Below are positions 26,056 through 34,488 of a stretch of DNA of 64,000 nt, one piece after another. The notes under the pieces are model-generated. The model saw only the letters and a list, made by a program, of their open reading frames with translations. It was not told where the DNA came from and searched no databases. The stretch is from Flavobacteriales bacterium. Its GTDB lineage: Bacteria; Bacteroidota; Bacteroidia; UBA10329. The stretch's first letter is position 1; the number at the start of each line of letters is the position of its first letter. The stretch covers positions 124,001 through 188,000 of the forward strand of contig JACJZQ010000001.1 in NCBI GenBank assembly GCA_020635495.1. The letters are read 5' to 3'. The translations under genes were made by a program, and so were the position numbers.

Positions 26056-27129
26056 ATGTATAAGGCATTTCAAGAAGACAACATTTCGCTTAACGAAGCG
26101 AAAGAGGCAGCGGAGCGGCTCTCTTTTTATCCAATGATGTTTCAGGCGGCAGTTGCGCTGAACAGAACAGGAATTCTGCTGGCCATTGTTGATGCAGGAA
26201 GGAAAGGCATCACGTCAGAAGAATTGGCCAAGAAAACGGGCATTTCACAGTATGGAGTTGAGACATTGCTTGAAGCAGGTTTGAGCCTCAACTTGGTCAA
26301 ACTCGTGGAACCGTACAAATACAAACTGGGCAAAACGGGTTCGTTCTGGCTGCGCGATAAACAGACCATTGCCAACACGGATTTCATTCAGGACATCTGC
26401 TACCCAGGCACTTTTCGACTGGAAGAAGCCATTCGAGAAGAAAAACCTGCTGGTTTGAAGGAACTGGGTGATTGGCCGACCATTTACCACGGACTTTCTC
26501 AGCTTCCGAAACGCGAAAAAGACAGCTGGTTCAATTTCGATCATCATTATTCCGATCAGGCGTTTCCACAAGCCAGAGAAGAGGTTTTCAAATTCAAACC
26601 GAAATCCATGTTGGATATTGGTGGCAACACAGGAAAGTGGTCGTTTCTGTGCGTAGAAAATGACCCCGATGTGCATATGACCATTGTAGATCTTCCAAGT
26701 CAGACAGGGTTGGCAAACCCACGCATCAAAGAGGCTGGTTTGGAACACCGAATTTCAACCCACAATCAGAATGTGTTGGATGATGATTACGAACTACCGA
26801 AAAACCAAGATGCTGTTTGGATGAGCCAGTTCTTGGATTGCTTTTCTCCAGAGCAGATCAAGCACATTCTGAGACACGCTAAGGATGCGTTGAACGATGA
26901 TGGCCGTGTTTTCATCCTCGAAACATTCTGGGATATGCAGGACAGTATGACCGCCACCTATTGTTTGCACGGAACGTCATTGTATTTCACATCAATGGCC
27001 AACGGGAACAGCAAGATGTACGACTCGGCCCGCATGAAACAATACGTGGAAGAGGTTGGTTTGGAAGTGGAAAAGATCGTGGAAACGGTCGGGTATTATC
27101 ATTCACTTATGATCTGTAAGAAGAAATGA
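26056..27129 (+). CDS. SAM-dependent O-methyltransferase-like protein
   Basis: This 357-residue protein has an N-terminal winged-helix dimerisation domain (about residues 20-100, with GITSEELAKKTGISQYGVE) followed by a class I methyltransferase domain. The SAM-binding motif I is MLDIGGNTGKW with Asp187 to Gly193, and later motifs include VDLPSQTGLANPR and the acidic QDAVWMSQFLDCFSPEQ. The architecture matches plant-type/hydroxyindole O-methyltransferases and polyketide methyltransferases. It begins 10 bases after the nitroreductase and overlaps ytxJ by four bases. There is no secondary-metabolite cluster around it; the substrate is unknown. Confidence 0.82.
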   Translation: MYKAFQEDNISLNEAKEAAERLSFYPMMFQAAVALNRTGILLAIVDAGRKGITSEELAKKTGISQYGVETLLEAGLSLNLVKLVEPYKYKLGKTGSFWLRDKQTIANTDFIQDICYPGTFRLEEAIREEKPAGLKELGDWPTIYHGLSQLPKREKDSWFNFDHHYSDQAFPQAREEVFKFKPKSMLDIGGNTGKWSFLCVENDPDVHMTIVDLPSQTGLANPRIKEAGLEHRISTHNQNVLDDDYELPKNQDAVWMSQFLDCFSPEQIKHILRHAKDALNDDGRVFILETFWDMQDSMTATYCLHGTSLYFTSMANGNSKMYDSARMKQYVEEVGLEVEKIVETVGYYHSLMICKKK

Positions 27130-27494
27130 GTTGGAAAGACATATTTAGCGGAGGTAAATCCAATGTTCCTTGGAAAAACCTGACCGAGGAAAAACAGATC
27201 GCGGAAATCGTAGCGCTTTCTCACGAAAAACCACAACTGATATTTAAGCACAGTACGCGGTGCTCCATCAGCTCCATGGCCAAAGATCGCTTGGAACGCG
27301 AATGGAATCTGGAAAACGTAGAACCGTGGTATCTCGACCTGCTTTCGTTCCGCAATGTGTCCAATGCCGTGGCATCGCAATTAGGGGTTCATCACGAATC
27401 GCCCCAAGCAGTTTTGTTGAAAGATGGTGTCGTAGTTCACGATAGTTCGCATAATTCCATTTCCGTTTCGGAAATCAGCAACCACGTATCTTAG
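27126..27494 (+). CDS. ytxJ: bacillithiol system redox-active protein YtxJ
   Basis: This 122-residue thioredoxin-fold protein matches YtxJ, a monothiol bacilliredoxin-like protein found where bacillithiol is made. The conserved core is QLIFKHSTRCSISSMA with the single redox Cys46, followed by DLLSFRNVSNAVASQLGV and ESPQAVLLKDG (cis-Pro region). The typical N-terminus MSWKDIFSGG is present. It overlaps the methyltransferase stop by four bases (ATGA). With brxB 1.7 kb away, the region forms a small bacillithiol-linked neighbourhood. Confidence 0.9.
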   Translation: MSWKDIFSGGKSNVPWKNLTEEKQIAEIVALSHEKPQLIFKHSTRCSISSMAKDRLEREWNLENVEPWYLDLLSFRNVSNAVASQLGVHHESPQAVLLKDGVVVHDSSHNSISVSEISNHVS

Positions 27495-27510
27495 GGCGAA
27501 AATCAGCCCT

Positions 27511-28533
27511 ATGAAATACCTTTTTCCTTTTTTCGTTTTCTCCGTTTTCTCTTGTAGCCAACTACAGCAACCGACTGAGAACTCATCGGCCACAGGCCAA
27601 AACTGCGACTACAATAACTTCAAAACACCGGGTGATTACCAATCTGGGGGAGTGAAGATGATAGACCTGAAAGAAGGCTACAAAGTTTGGACAAAGCGCT
27701 ATGGCAATAGCCCGATGAAGGTGCTCATTCTTCATGGAGGCCCAGCTGGAACGCACGAATATTTGGAAAGCCTCCAAAGCTTTTTCCCGCAGGCGAAGAT
27801 TGAGTTTTACGAGTACGATCAGCTTGGTTCATACTATTCTGACCAGCCTACGGACACCAGTCTTTACAACATTGAAAGGTTTGTTGAGGAAGTGGAACAA
27901 GTGCGCCAAGCATTAGGCCTGAACAAGGACAATTTCATTCTTCTTGGACAAAGCTGGGGCGGCATTCTGGCCATGGAATACGCGCTCAAGTACCAACAGA
28001 ATATGAAAGGGCTTATTGTGAGTAACATGACAGCCGATTTCCACAAGTACACGGCCTACAACAACAAATTGCGGGAACAACTTCGCCCAAGTTTAGTGGA
28101 TACTTTGAAGATGTATGAAGATGCGGGCGACTACTCAAACCCTGTTTATCTCGAACTAGTTGAAAAGGAATTCTACGCCAAGCATATTTGCCGCATTTAC
28201 CCGTTCCCAGAACCTGTTGCTCGCAGTTTCTCCCACTTCAACATGGACGTTTACACCTACATGCAAGGGCCGAGCGAGTTTGTGCCGGGTGGCATCCTGA
28301 AAGACTGGAGCGTTTGGGACAGACTGGACGAAATCTCTGTTCCAACACTCATGGTCGGTGCAGAATACGATAGCATGAACCCTGATGAAATGAAAGAAAT
28401 GGCCACGCTGGTTCAGAATGGCGAAAGCCTGCATTGCCCCAACGGCAGCCACATGTGCTTTTGGGACGACCAAGAGGTTTTCATGGATGGAGTGATTAGC
28501 TTTATCCACAACCAATTCGACCAACAACCATGA
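27511..28533 (+). CDS. lipoprotein alpha/beta hydrolase, proline iminopeptidase family
   Basis: This 340-residue enzyme looks like a proline iminopeptidase that removes N-terminal proline from peptides. The signal ends in the lipobox FSVFSC (Cys15), so it should be anchored in the envelope and not cytoplasmic as many relatives are. HGGPAGTHEYL holds the oxyanion loop, GQSWGGILAMEYA has the nucleophilic Ser, and the probable Asp and His lie in AEYDSMNP and NGSHMCFWDD. It starts 16 bases after ytxJ and its stop overlaps the start of the delta-60 protein gene. An envelope location suggests use of peptides outside the cytoplasm. Confidence 0.85.
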   Translation: MKYLFPFFVFSVFSCSQLQQPTENSSATGQNCDYNNFKTPGDYQSGGVKMIDLKEGYKVWTKRYGNSPMKVLILHGGPAGTHEYLESLQSFFPQAKIEFYEYDQLGSYYSDQPTDTSLYNIERFVEEVEQVRQALGLNKDNFILLGQSWGGILAMEYALKYQQNMKGLIVSNMTADFHKYTAYNNKLREQLRPSLVDTLKMYEDAGDYSNPVYLELVEKEFYAKHICRIYPFPEPVARSFSHFNMDVYTYMQGPSEFVPGGILKDWSVWDRLDEISVPTLMVGAEYDSMNPDEMKEMATLVQNGESLHCPNGSHMCFWDDQEVFMDGVISFIHNQFDQQP

Positions 28534-30062
28534 AAAACCTATTTACCCTTTTGATATTTCTTACTCCGTTAGCGGGCTTCAGTCAGTATGGCGTGCTCGA
28601 CAGCGATTTTGACGCGGATGGAATCCGTTCATTCGAAATTGGAAACCTAGGTGTTACCCGTGCATATGACGTTGCTGTTCAACCAGACGGGAAAATCATA
28701 GTTCTTGGCGAAACAGAGCTTCCGCAACCGGCTGGTCTTTCCTCTTTTGTTATTCGACTGTTTCCTGACGGAAGTACCGATCAGTCTTTTGGTGTAAATG
28801 GAGCAGTTGCGATTGCTGGCAATCTGCGACAAATGACAATACAACCTGATGGGAAGATCGTGCTGGTGGGAGCGGGAGAATTCAACAATACTGATGCAGT
28901 AGCATTTGTGAGACTGAACGGAGCAGATGGCTCAACTGATGCTTCATTTGGTGTTAGTGGTTCCTATTACATGCCGTTTCCGCAAGGCTCGTTTTTAATG
29001 GATGTTGCGCTTCAGTCCGATGGAAAGATTGTGGCCGCAGGATTCACAACAGAATCAGACACAGATGTGCTGTTGGTTCGTTTGACTCAGGACGGAACCC
29101 CTGACAATACGTTCAGTTTTGATGGGGTGGTGAAGACGGATGCATCGGGTATTGACCTTGGTTCTGCGCTGGTCATTGGGGCAGATGGTAAGATCACAGT
29201 AGCTGGAGCAACTAATAATGATGGCCTGCTCATACGGTATAACGTTGACGGAACATTGGACAACACGTTCGGAAACAGCGGAATTGCGGTTCAAAACCTT
29301 GGGATAGGCAGCTCATTGTTCAACGATGTTGTGAATGGTGAGGGAGACAAAATGTACGTCTGTGGTTGGTTTAATGGCGGCCCTAATAAGTCCTTTTTAG
29401 TTGCCAAGTTCAATACTGATGGAACGCCAGACGAGTCATTCGGCTCGCTCGGCTATTCCCTGGATGATCTCAGTTTAAATGACGATGATGAGGCCATGGA
29501 ACTCGTTTATCAGCCCGATGGACGCGTCTTGGTAGTTGGAGATGCAGTTATTACGGGAAGTGTTGGCGCAATGATACGTTTCAATGCGGATGGGTCCTAC
29601 GACCAAAGTTTTGGCAATGGTGGGTTTGTTACCACATCCATTGGAGTTGGAAATGTCTATGAAGCAGTTGCACTCCAAGAAGACCTCAAGATCCTGACGG
29701 TTGGGCGTTCTATCACTCAAACGTTTGATGAGCAAGCAACAGTAGCCCGTTACACCTCGGGCATGAACGTAGGCATTGGCGAGATTGACGCCTACATCGG
29801 CTCAACTTTGATTTACCCGAATCCGATCACTAATAATCTGGTAACGGTTGAATACGAATTGAAATCGGACGAAACTGTTTCCATCGAGTTATTTGACCTT
29901 TCAGGGAAAATGATTGCGCAGCTTCAGCCCAGCATTCATCAAAAGGCCGGTTCTTACCAGAAAACGCTTGTTCTTCCGCGACTTTCTTCAGGTAATTACT
30001 TACTGAATCTGAATACGGAAAAAGGCTCCGTTTCTGTTCGGGCCACTTTGGTTGATCAATAA
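28530..30062 (+). CDS. delta-60 repeat secreted protein with T9SS sorting domain (copy 1)
   Basis: This 510-residue protein has a signal peptide (MKNLFTLLIFLTPLAGFSQ) followed by about eight delta-60 repeats of the form QPDGKIIVLGE ... RLFPDGSTDQSFGVNG, which fold as beta-propeller-like blades. The last 80 residues are a type A T9SS C-terminal sorting domain (STLIYPNPITNN ... IELFDLSGKMIAQ ... LSSGNYLLNL), so it should be exported by the type IX system and fixed to or released from the surface. It overlaps the peptidase gene by four bases (ATGA). A paralogue follows 60 bases later. The ligand or role is unknown. Confidence 0.9.
   Translation: MKNLFTLLIFLTPLAGFSQYGVLDSDFDADGIRSFEIGNLGVTRAYDVAVQPDGKIIVLGETELPQPAGLSSFVIRLFPDGSTDQSFGVNGAVAIAGNLRQMTIQPDGKIVLVGAGEFNNTDAVAFVRLNGADGSTDASFGVSGSYYMPFPQGSFLMDVALQSDGKIVAAGFTTESDTDVLLVRLTQDGTPDNTFSFDGVVKTDASGIDLGSALVIGADGKITVAGATNNDGLLIRYNVDGTLDNTFGNSGIAVQNLGIGSSLFNDVVNGEGDKMYVCGWFNGGPNKSFLVAKFNTDGTPDESFGSLGYSLDDLSLNDDDEAMELVYQPDGRVLVVGDAVITGSVGAMIRFNADGSYDQSFGNGGFVTTSIGVGNVYEAVALQEDLKILTVGRSITQTFDEQATVARYTSGMNVGIGEIDAYIGSTLIYPNPITNNLVTVEYELKSDETVSIELFDLSGKMIAQLQPSIHQKAGSYQKTLVLPRLSSGNYLLNLNTEKGSVSVRATLVDQ
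29892..29931 (+). repeat. 40-base identical direct repeat, copy 1
   Basis: This stretch of the sorting-domain coding region is identical over 40 bases to 31536-31575 in the next gene, although the repeat regions of the two genes are clearly diverged. Confidence 0.8.
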
Positions 30063-30122
30063 GCCTCATAACCGGTATCAATAGCATTCGGTATAGTTAT
30101 CATTACAATAAATTACCTACCC

Positions 30123-31700
30123 TTGAAAGCCACTCTCTTTTCCGCGCTACTACTTTGCGCAAGCAGCTGCATTTTTGCTCAATCCGGAACCATCGACCTC
30201 GATTTTGACGGAGACGGATTTTATCATTACTACCAAACGGATCAATGGGGCTATGGTGCTGCCTGTGCATATACAAGTTCTGGCAAGGCATTGCTGGCCG
30301 GCTACAGTCTTGATCTAAGCGGTGGCAATCGATACATCCATGTCAACTCGCTAAATCCTGACGGGTCGTTGGATCTTGCCTTCGGAAACCTTGGAACAGC
30401 AAGCATCGATCATCCAACGGATTATTTGGAAGCCAGCTCGATGCTAGTTCAGCCAGATGGAAAAATTCTGGTTGCAGGTAAGTTGTTCTTGCTTAATCCA
30501 TCTTGGTCGGATTTTTTCATTGCCAGACTGAACCCGAATGGGATGCTGGATCTGACCTTTGGTACCAACGGATTCTTCAGCACATCCATCGGGGTTTTTG
30601 ATGAGATAAAGGAACTTACTCTACAGGCAGATGGAAAGATCGTTGTGGTTGGTTTGACTTACGAGGTTTTTCCAATTACAGCATCTGACCTGGTTGTGGC
30701 CCGCCTGAACGAAAATGGAACACTTGATCAGAGTTTCAGTTTTGATGGAAAACTGACCTTGGATCTGAATGATCGGGATTATGCGAATGCCGTGGCGATC
30801 AACTCTGCTGGAAACATTATTGTTGCCGGGGCAAGCTACGATGACGTGGCTTCGGAAGAGAAAGGGTTTGTGGTAAGCTACAATTCAGATGGCACCATCG
30901 ATAACTCTTTCGCAACAAATGGAATCAGACTAACGAACTATTCTACAGGAGATGCCCTGTATGGTTTAGACATCAACTCTGAAGATAGGATAGTAGTTGC
31001 CGGAAGTTCAGATGTGGATGGGTCTTCCGTCAATTTCATGATACTTCGCCTCAATCCGGATGGAACTAACGATGTAAGTTTCAGTGCAGATGGTCTCATC
31101 ATGGTAGATTTTGCTGGAAGTACCGACATCGGAAGAGACGTTATCATTCAGCCTGACGGAAAAGTGCTTGTTGGTGGCTCGGTAGGTAACTCGGGCTTTA
31201 ATGGAGGACTGGTTCGCTTTCAGGCAAATGGACTGTACGATACGTCTTTCGGAACAAACGGAAAAGCCATGTTCTCGGACGGAACCGATAGCAACACGTT
31301 TGAAAAAATTCACCTTCAGTCGGACGGAAAAATACTTGCTGCGGGAAGCTCAACAGCCGGATCACCACCGATAAGGGGAGCTAATATGGCGCGGATCATT
31401 TCAGGAATCAATATCGGCATTGGCGAAGTGGACGCCTACATTGGTTCAACGCTCGTTTACCCGAATCCAATCACAAACAATCAGGTAACTGTTAAATATG
31501 ACTTGAAATCGGATGAAATGGTTTCGATTGAGTTGTTTGACCTTTCAGGGAAAATGATTGCGCAGCTTCAGCCCAATACACGGCAGGTGGCAGGTTCTTA
31601 TCAGAAAACCCTTACGCTTCCAGAATTATCAGCAGGGAACTACTTGCTGAATCTGAACACGGAGAAGGGTTCGGTTTCAGTGAAAGTGCTGGCGGATTAA
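30123..31700 (+). CDS. delta-60 repeat secreted protein with T9SS sorting domain (copy 2)
   Basis: This 525-residue paralogue of the preceding gene begins at a TTG at 30123 (MKATLFSALLLCASSCIFAQ), a signal peptide with a Cys pair near its end. About eight delta-60 repeats follow (for example QPDGKILVAGKLF and RLNPNGMLDLTFGTNG), then a type A T9SS sorting domain very close to that of copy 1. The repeats are diverged while the sorting domains are nearly the same, and 40 bases are identical (31536-31575). The gene shares TTAA with the convergent lysS stop. The TTG start is inferred from the signal peptide. Confidence 0.88.
   Translation: MKATLFSALLLCASSCIFAQSGTIDLDFDGDGFYHYYQTDQWGYGAACAYTSSGKALLAGYSLDLSGGNRYIHVNSLNPDGSLDLAFGNLGTASIDHPTDYLEASSMLVQPDGKILVAGKLFLLNPSWSDFFIARLNPNGMLDLTFGTNGFFSTSIGVFDEIKELTLQADGKIVVVGLTYEVFPITASDLVVARLNENGTLDQSFSFDGKLTLDLNDRDYANAVAINSAGNIIVAGASYDDVASEEKGFVVSYNSDGTIDNSFATNGIRLTNYSTGDALYGLDINSEDRIVVAGSSDVDGSSVNFMILRLNPDGTNDVSFSADGLIMVDFAGSTDIGRDVIIQPDGKVLVGGSVGNSGFNGGLVRFQANGLYDTSFGTNGKAMFSDGTDSNTFEKIHLQSDGKILAAGSSTAGSPPIRGANMARIISGINIGIGEVDAYIGSTLVYPNPITNNQVTVKYDLKSDEMVSIELFDLSGKMIAQLQPNTRQVAGSYQKTLTLPELSAGNYLLNLNTEKGSVSVKVLAD
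31536..31575 (+). repeat. 40-base identical direct repeat, copy 2
   Basis: Identical to 29892-29931 over all 40 bases, within the sorting-domain region that starts at TTTGACCTTTCAGGG. It suggests recent duplication or gene conversion of this domain. Confidence 0.8.
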
Positions 31701-33406
31701 ACCGCTTCCACCGTCAACCCCGAATCGGTTTTGGTAACCTTGGCAACACCCATTGAGGTTAGCCCTTTGATACTTTTGTCCCATTGCTTTCCACTAAGGC
31801 CGCTTTGGGTTTTCAGCTCGTTCAGGTCCATTGGTGAATTCTTGGATAGAATGCCGAAAATGAGTTTCTCATTCTCGTTCAATTCGACCTTCTTCTCGGC
31901 CTTTTTCTCTGGTCGCATTTGTGGGAAGAAGAGAATATCCTGAATGGAATGCTGATCGGTTAGCATCATGGCCAAACGGTCCATACCAATGCCCATACCT
32001 GATGTTGGCGGCATGCCGTATTCCAATGCTCGTAGGAAGTCCTGATCGATCATCATCGCCTCATCATCACCACGATCGGCCAAGCGCATTTGCTCTTCAA
32101 AACGCTCGCGCTGCTCCAATGGGTCGTTCAACTCAGAATAGGCGTTGGCGATCTCTTTTCCGCAGATCATCAACTCAAAACGCTCCACCAGACCTTCCTT
32201 GCTGCGGTGCTTTTTGGTGAGGGGTGACATCTCCACCGGGTAATCGGTAATGAAGGTCGGCTGGATGTAATTGCCTTCGCACTTCTCGCCAAAGATCTCA
32301 TCGATGAGCTTGCCCTTGCCCATGCTTGGGTCCACATCAACACCAAGGTCTTTACATACTTTGCGCAGCTCATCTTCGCCCATTCCCGTGATGTCAACAC
32401 CTGTGTGCTGCTTAATGGCATCGAGCATTGGAACACGCGGATATGGCGCCTTGAAGCTCACTTCCTTATCTCCGTACTTGATCTCGGTGGTTCCGTTCAA
32501 GGCGATACATGCTTTTTCGAGAAGCTTCTCGGTAAAGTCCATCATCCAGTTGTAATCCTTGTAGGCCACGTAGATCTCCATCACCGTGAACTCAGGATTG
32601 TGCGTACGGTCCATGCCTTCATTTCTGAAGTCTTTGGCGAACTCATACACGCCATCAAAACCGCCAACGATCAATCTTTTCAGATAAAGCTCGTTCGCAA
32701 TGCGTAGATAAAGCGGAATGTTCAGCGCATTATGATGCGTGATGAACGGCCTCGCGGCTGCTCCTCCCGGAATCGCCTGTAGAATAGGCGTTTCCACCTC
32801 CAGAATATCGTGCTCGTTGAAGTACTCGCGGAACACGCTATAAAGCTTTGTGCGCTTCTTGAAAACCTCTTTGGTACCTGGGTTCACCACAAGGTCAACG
32901 TACCGCTGGCGGTAACGGAACTCCGCATCGGTCACTGCATCATGTACTTTCCCGTCGGCATCTGTCTTTACCACAGGCAGCGGTTTCACGGATTTGGCGA
33001 GTACGGTCAGTTCCTTCACATGCACCGAAGTTTCCCCGACCTGCGTTTTGAAAACATGCCCTTTGATGCCGATGAAATCACCGAAATCGAGCAGTTTCTT
33101 GAACACCTCGTTGTAAAGAGCCTTGTCATCGCCAGAGCAGATCTCATCGCGGGCAATGTAGATCTGCACACGGCCAGAGGCGTCCTGCAATTCAGCAAAC
33201 GAGGCTTTTCCCATCACACGCACGCTCATCAAACGACCAGCAAGAATCACCTCGTTCAGCTCTTCTCCACCCTCGAAACGCTTCTTCAGATCCGTAGCAA
33301 GAATGTTCACGGGGAATTCGGCCGCGGGATACGGGTCAATGCCAAGGTCTTCGAGCTTCTTCAGCGCATCGCGTCTGACAATCTCCTGTTCGCTTAGTTC
33401 GTGCAT
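31697..33406 (-). CDS. lysS: lysine-tRNA ligase with C-terminal extension
   Basis: This class II synthetase (569 residues from the ATG at 33406, MHELSEQEIVRRDAL) charges tRNA-Lys. An OB-fold anticodon domain (about 55-150) is followed by the catalytic core with motif 2 (FRNEGMDRTHNPEFT) and motif 3 (GMGIGMDRLAMML). After the normal end (FPQMRPEK) comes an extra segment of about 70 residues with a Lys-rich linker and a helical domain (NEKLIFGILSKNSPMDLNEL ... GVAKVTKTDSGLTVEAV) that looks like a winged helix. Such tails occur in some Bacteroidota LysRS; the role may be tRNA binding. It overlaps the delta-60 gene by four bases. Confidence 0.95.
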   Translation of the reverse strand: MHELSEQEIVRRDALKKLEDLGIDPYPAAEFPVNILATDLKKRFEGGEELNEVILAGRLMSVRVMGKASFAELQDASGRVQIYIARDEICSGDDKALYNEVFKKLLDFGDFIGIKGHVFKTQVGETSVHVKELTVLAKSVKPLPVVKTDADGKVHDAVTDAEFRYRQRYVDLVVNPGTKEVFKKRTKLYSVFREYFNEHDILEVETPILQAIPGGAAARPFITHHNALNIPLYLRIANELYLKRLIVGGFDGVYEFAKDFRNEGMDRTHNPEFTVMEIYVAYKDYNWMMDFTEKLLEKACIALNGTTEIKYGDKEVSFKAPYPRVPMLDAIKQHTGVDITGMGEDELRKVCKDLGVDVDPSMGKGKLIDEIFGEKCEGNYIQPTFITDYPVEMSPLTKKHRSKEGLVERFELMICGKEIANAYSELNDPLEQRERFEEQMRLADRGDDEAMMIDQDFLRALEYGMPPTSGMGIGMDRLAMMLTDQHSIQDILFFPQMRPEKKAEKKVELNENEKLIFGILSKNSPMDLNELKTQSGLSGKQWDKSIKGLTSMGVAKVTKTDSGLTVEAV

Positions 33407-33421
33407 GCGTAAAATTTTGCG

Positions 33422-33429
33422 CAAAGATA
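33422..33429 (-). promoter_or_regulatory. TAnnTTTG -7 element for lysS
   Basis: On the minus strand this reads TATCTTTG, 15 bases before the lysS ATG. The divergent isomerase promoter lies next to it, so both genes share a 95-base control region. Confidence 0.45.
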
Positions 33430-33451
33430 ACCAACGGTCTATAGCCGAATC

Positions 33452-33482
33452 CTTGCCAGCATTTCAGGATAGTTTAGCTTTG
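33452..33482 (+). promoter_or_regulatory. promoter of the phosphoglucose/phosphomannose isomerase gene
   Basis: CTTG (33452-33455), a 19-base spacer and TAGCTTTG (33475-33482) fit the Bacteroidota consensus with correct spacing. The start codon is 19 bases beyond the -7 element. It should also drive the overlapping downstream genes to lipB. Confidence 0.7.
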
Positions 33483-33501
33483 TCGGCCTATAACAAAGGT
33501 C

Positions 33502-34488
33502 ATGAAAGAACTTATCAAGGACTTCACAAATCAGATTGCGCACGCCATCGTCATTGGCAATGCTTATGAACCCTCTGATTGGAACGCAAACATCTCTAAC
33601 GTGCTTATTTCGGGCCTTGGCGGCTCAGGAATTGGCGGAACAATTGCTGCGGAGGTTGTGGCTTCGGAGGCCCACGTTCCGATCGTAACCAACAACGGTT
33701 ACTTTATTCCCAACTTCGTGAGTATAAACACGCTTTTCTTGGCGTGTTCGTATTCGGGAAACACGGAAGAAACCATCTCAGCGGCCAAGTTGGCGCATGA
33801 GGAAGGAGCCAAGATCGTGGTCATATCCAGCGGAGGTAAGTTGAAGGAAATGGCCGATGAGCTCGGCTGGGATTTCATCGGAATTCCTGGAGGTCAGCCG
33901 CCACGGGCCAGCTTTGGGCTTTCGTTCCCAGAGGTGCTGTACGGTCTGCATGCGCATGGCATCATTTCGAAAAAGTTTGAGAAGGAACTGGAAGCTGCCA
34001 TTAACCTTTTGGATGACAACGAATCGGCCATTCAAGAAGAAGCAAAACAAGTAACTGAAAAACTGTTCGGTAAGATCCCGGTGATCTATGCAGCGGATGG
34101 TTTTGGGGGTGTTGCTACACGGTTTCGCCAACAGATAAATGAGAACAGTAAGATGCTTTGCTGGCATCATGTGATCCCAGAAATGAACCACAATGAACTG
34201 GTAGGCTGGAGAGACAAGAACGAAGACCTTGCGGTGATCATCTTCCGAAACGAGACTGATTTCAAGAACATTCAAGCACGGATGGAGATTAACAAAGGCA
34301 CGTTTGCCGAGTACACAAGCACGACAATTGAAGTGTGGTCGAAGGGAACATCAGACCTTCAACGCGCATTGTACCTGATTCACTTGGGCGACTGGGTTTC
34401 TTTCTTCCTTGGAGAGAAAAAAGGTGTTGACATCACTGAAGTGAAGGTGATCGATCACTTGAAGGGCGAGCTGGCCAAGCTGAGCTAA
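33502..34488 (+). CDS. bifunctional phosphoglucose/phosphomannose isomerase
   Basis: This 328-residue SIS-domain protein interconverts fructose-6-phosphate with glucose-6-phosphate and mannose-6-phosphate. Two SIS domains are visible: ISGLGGSGIGGTIAAE with SYSGNTEETISAAK in the first, and a C-terminal isomerase domain. The conserved EMNHNELVGW contains the Glu-His pair of the PGI/PMI family. Mannose-6-phosphate is the entry point to GDP-mannose, which links this gene to the polyprenol-phosphate mannose synthase at 53641. It overlaps the next gene by one base. Confidence 0.88.
   Translation: MKELIKDFTNQIAHAIVIGNAYEPSDWNANISNVLISGLGGSGIGGTIAAEVVASEAHVPIVTNNGYFIPNFVSINTLFLACSYSGNTEETISAAKLAHEEGAKIVVISSGGKLKEMADELGWDFIGIPGGQPPRASFGLSFPEVLYGLHAHGIISKKFEKELEAAINLLDDNESAIQEEAKQVTEKLFGKIPVIYAADGFGGVATRFRQQINENSKMLCWHHVIPEMNHNELVGWRDKNEDLAVIIFRNETDFKNIQARMEINKGTFAEYTSTTIEVWSKGTSDLQRALYLIHLGDWVSFFLGEKKGVDITEVKVIDHLKGELAKLS

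Noticed and set aside
26056..27129. O-methyltransferase as part of a secondary-metabolite cluster
   Set aside because: No polyketide, peptide-synthetase or other tailoring genes surround it; neighbours are redox and housekeeping genes.
28530..31700. Regular spaced repeats that could be a CRISPR array
   Set aside because: The periodicity comes from protein-level delta-60 repeats of about 50 codons, with poorly conserved DNA and open frames throughout.
32810..33397. A 195-codon frame antisense to lysS
   Set aside because: It lies opposite a well-conserved lysS, has no recognisable domain, and would lack an independent promoter or spacing.
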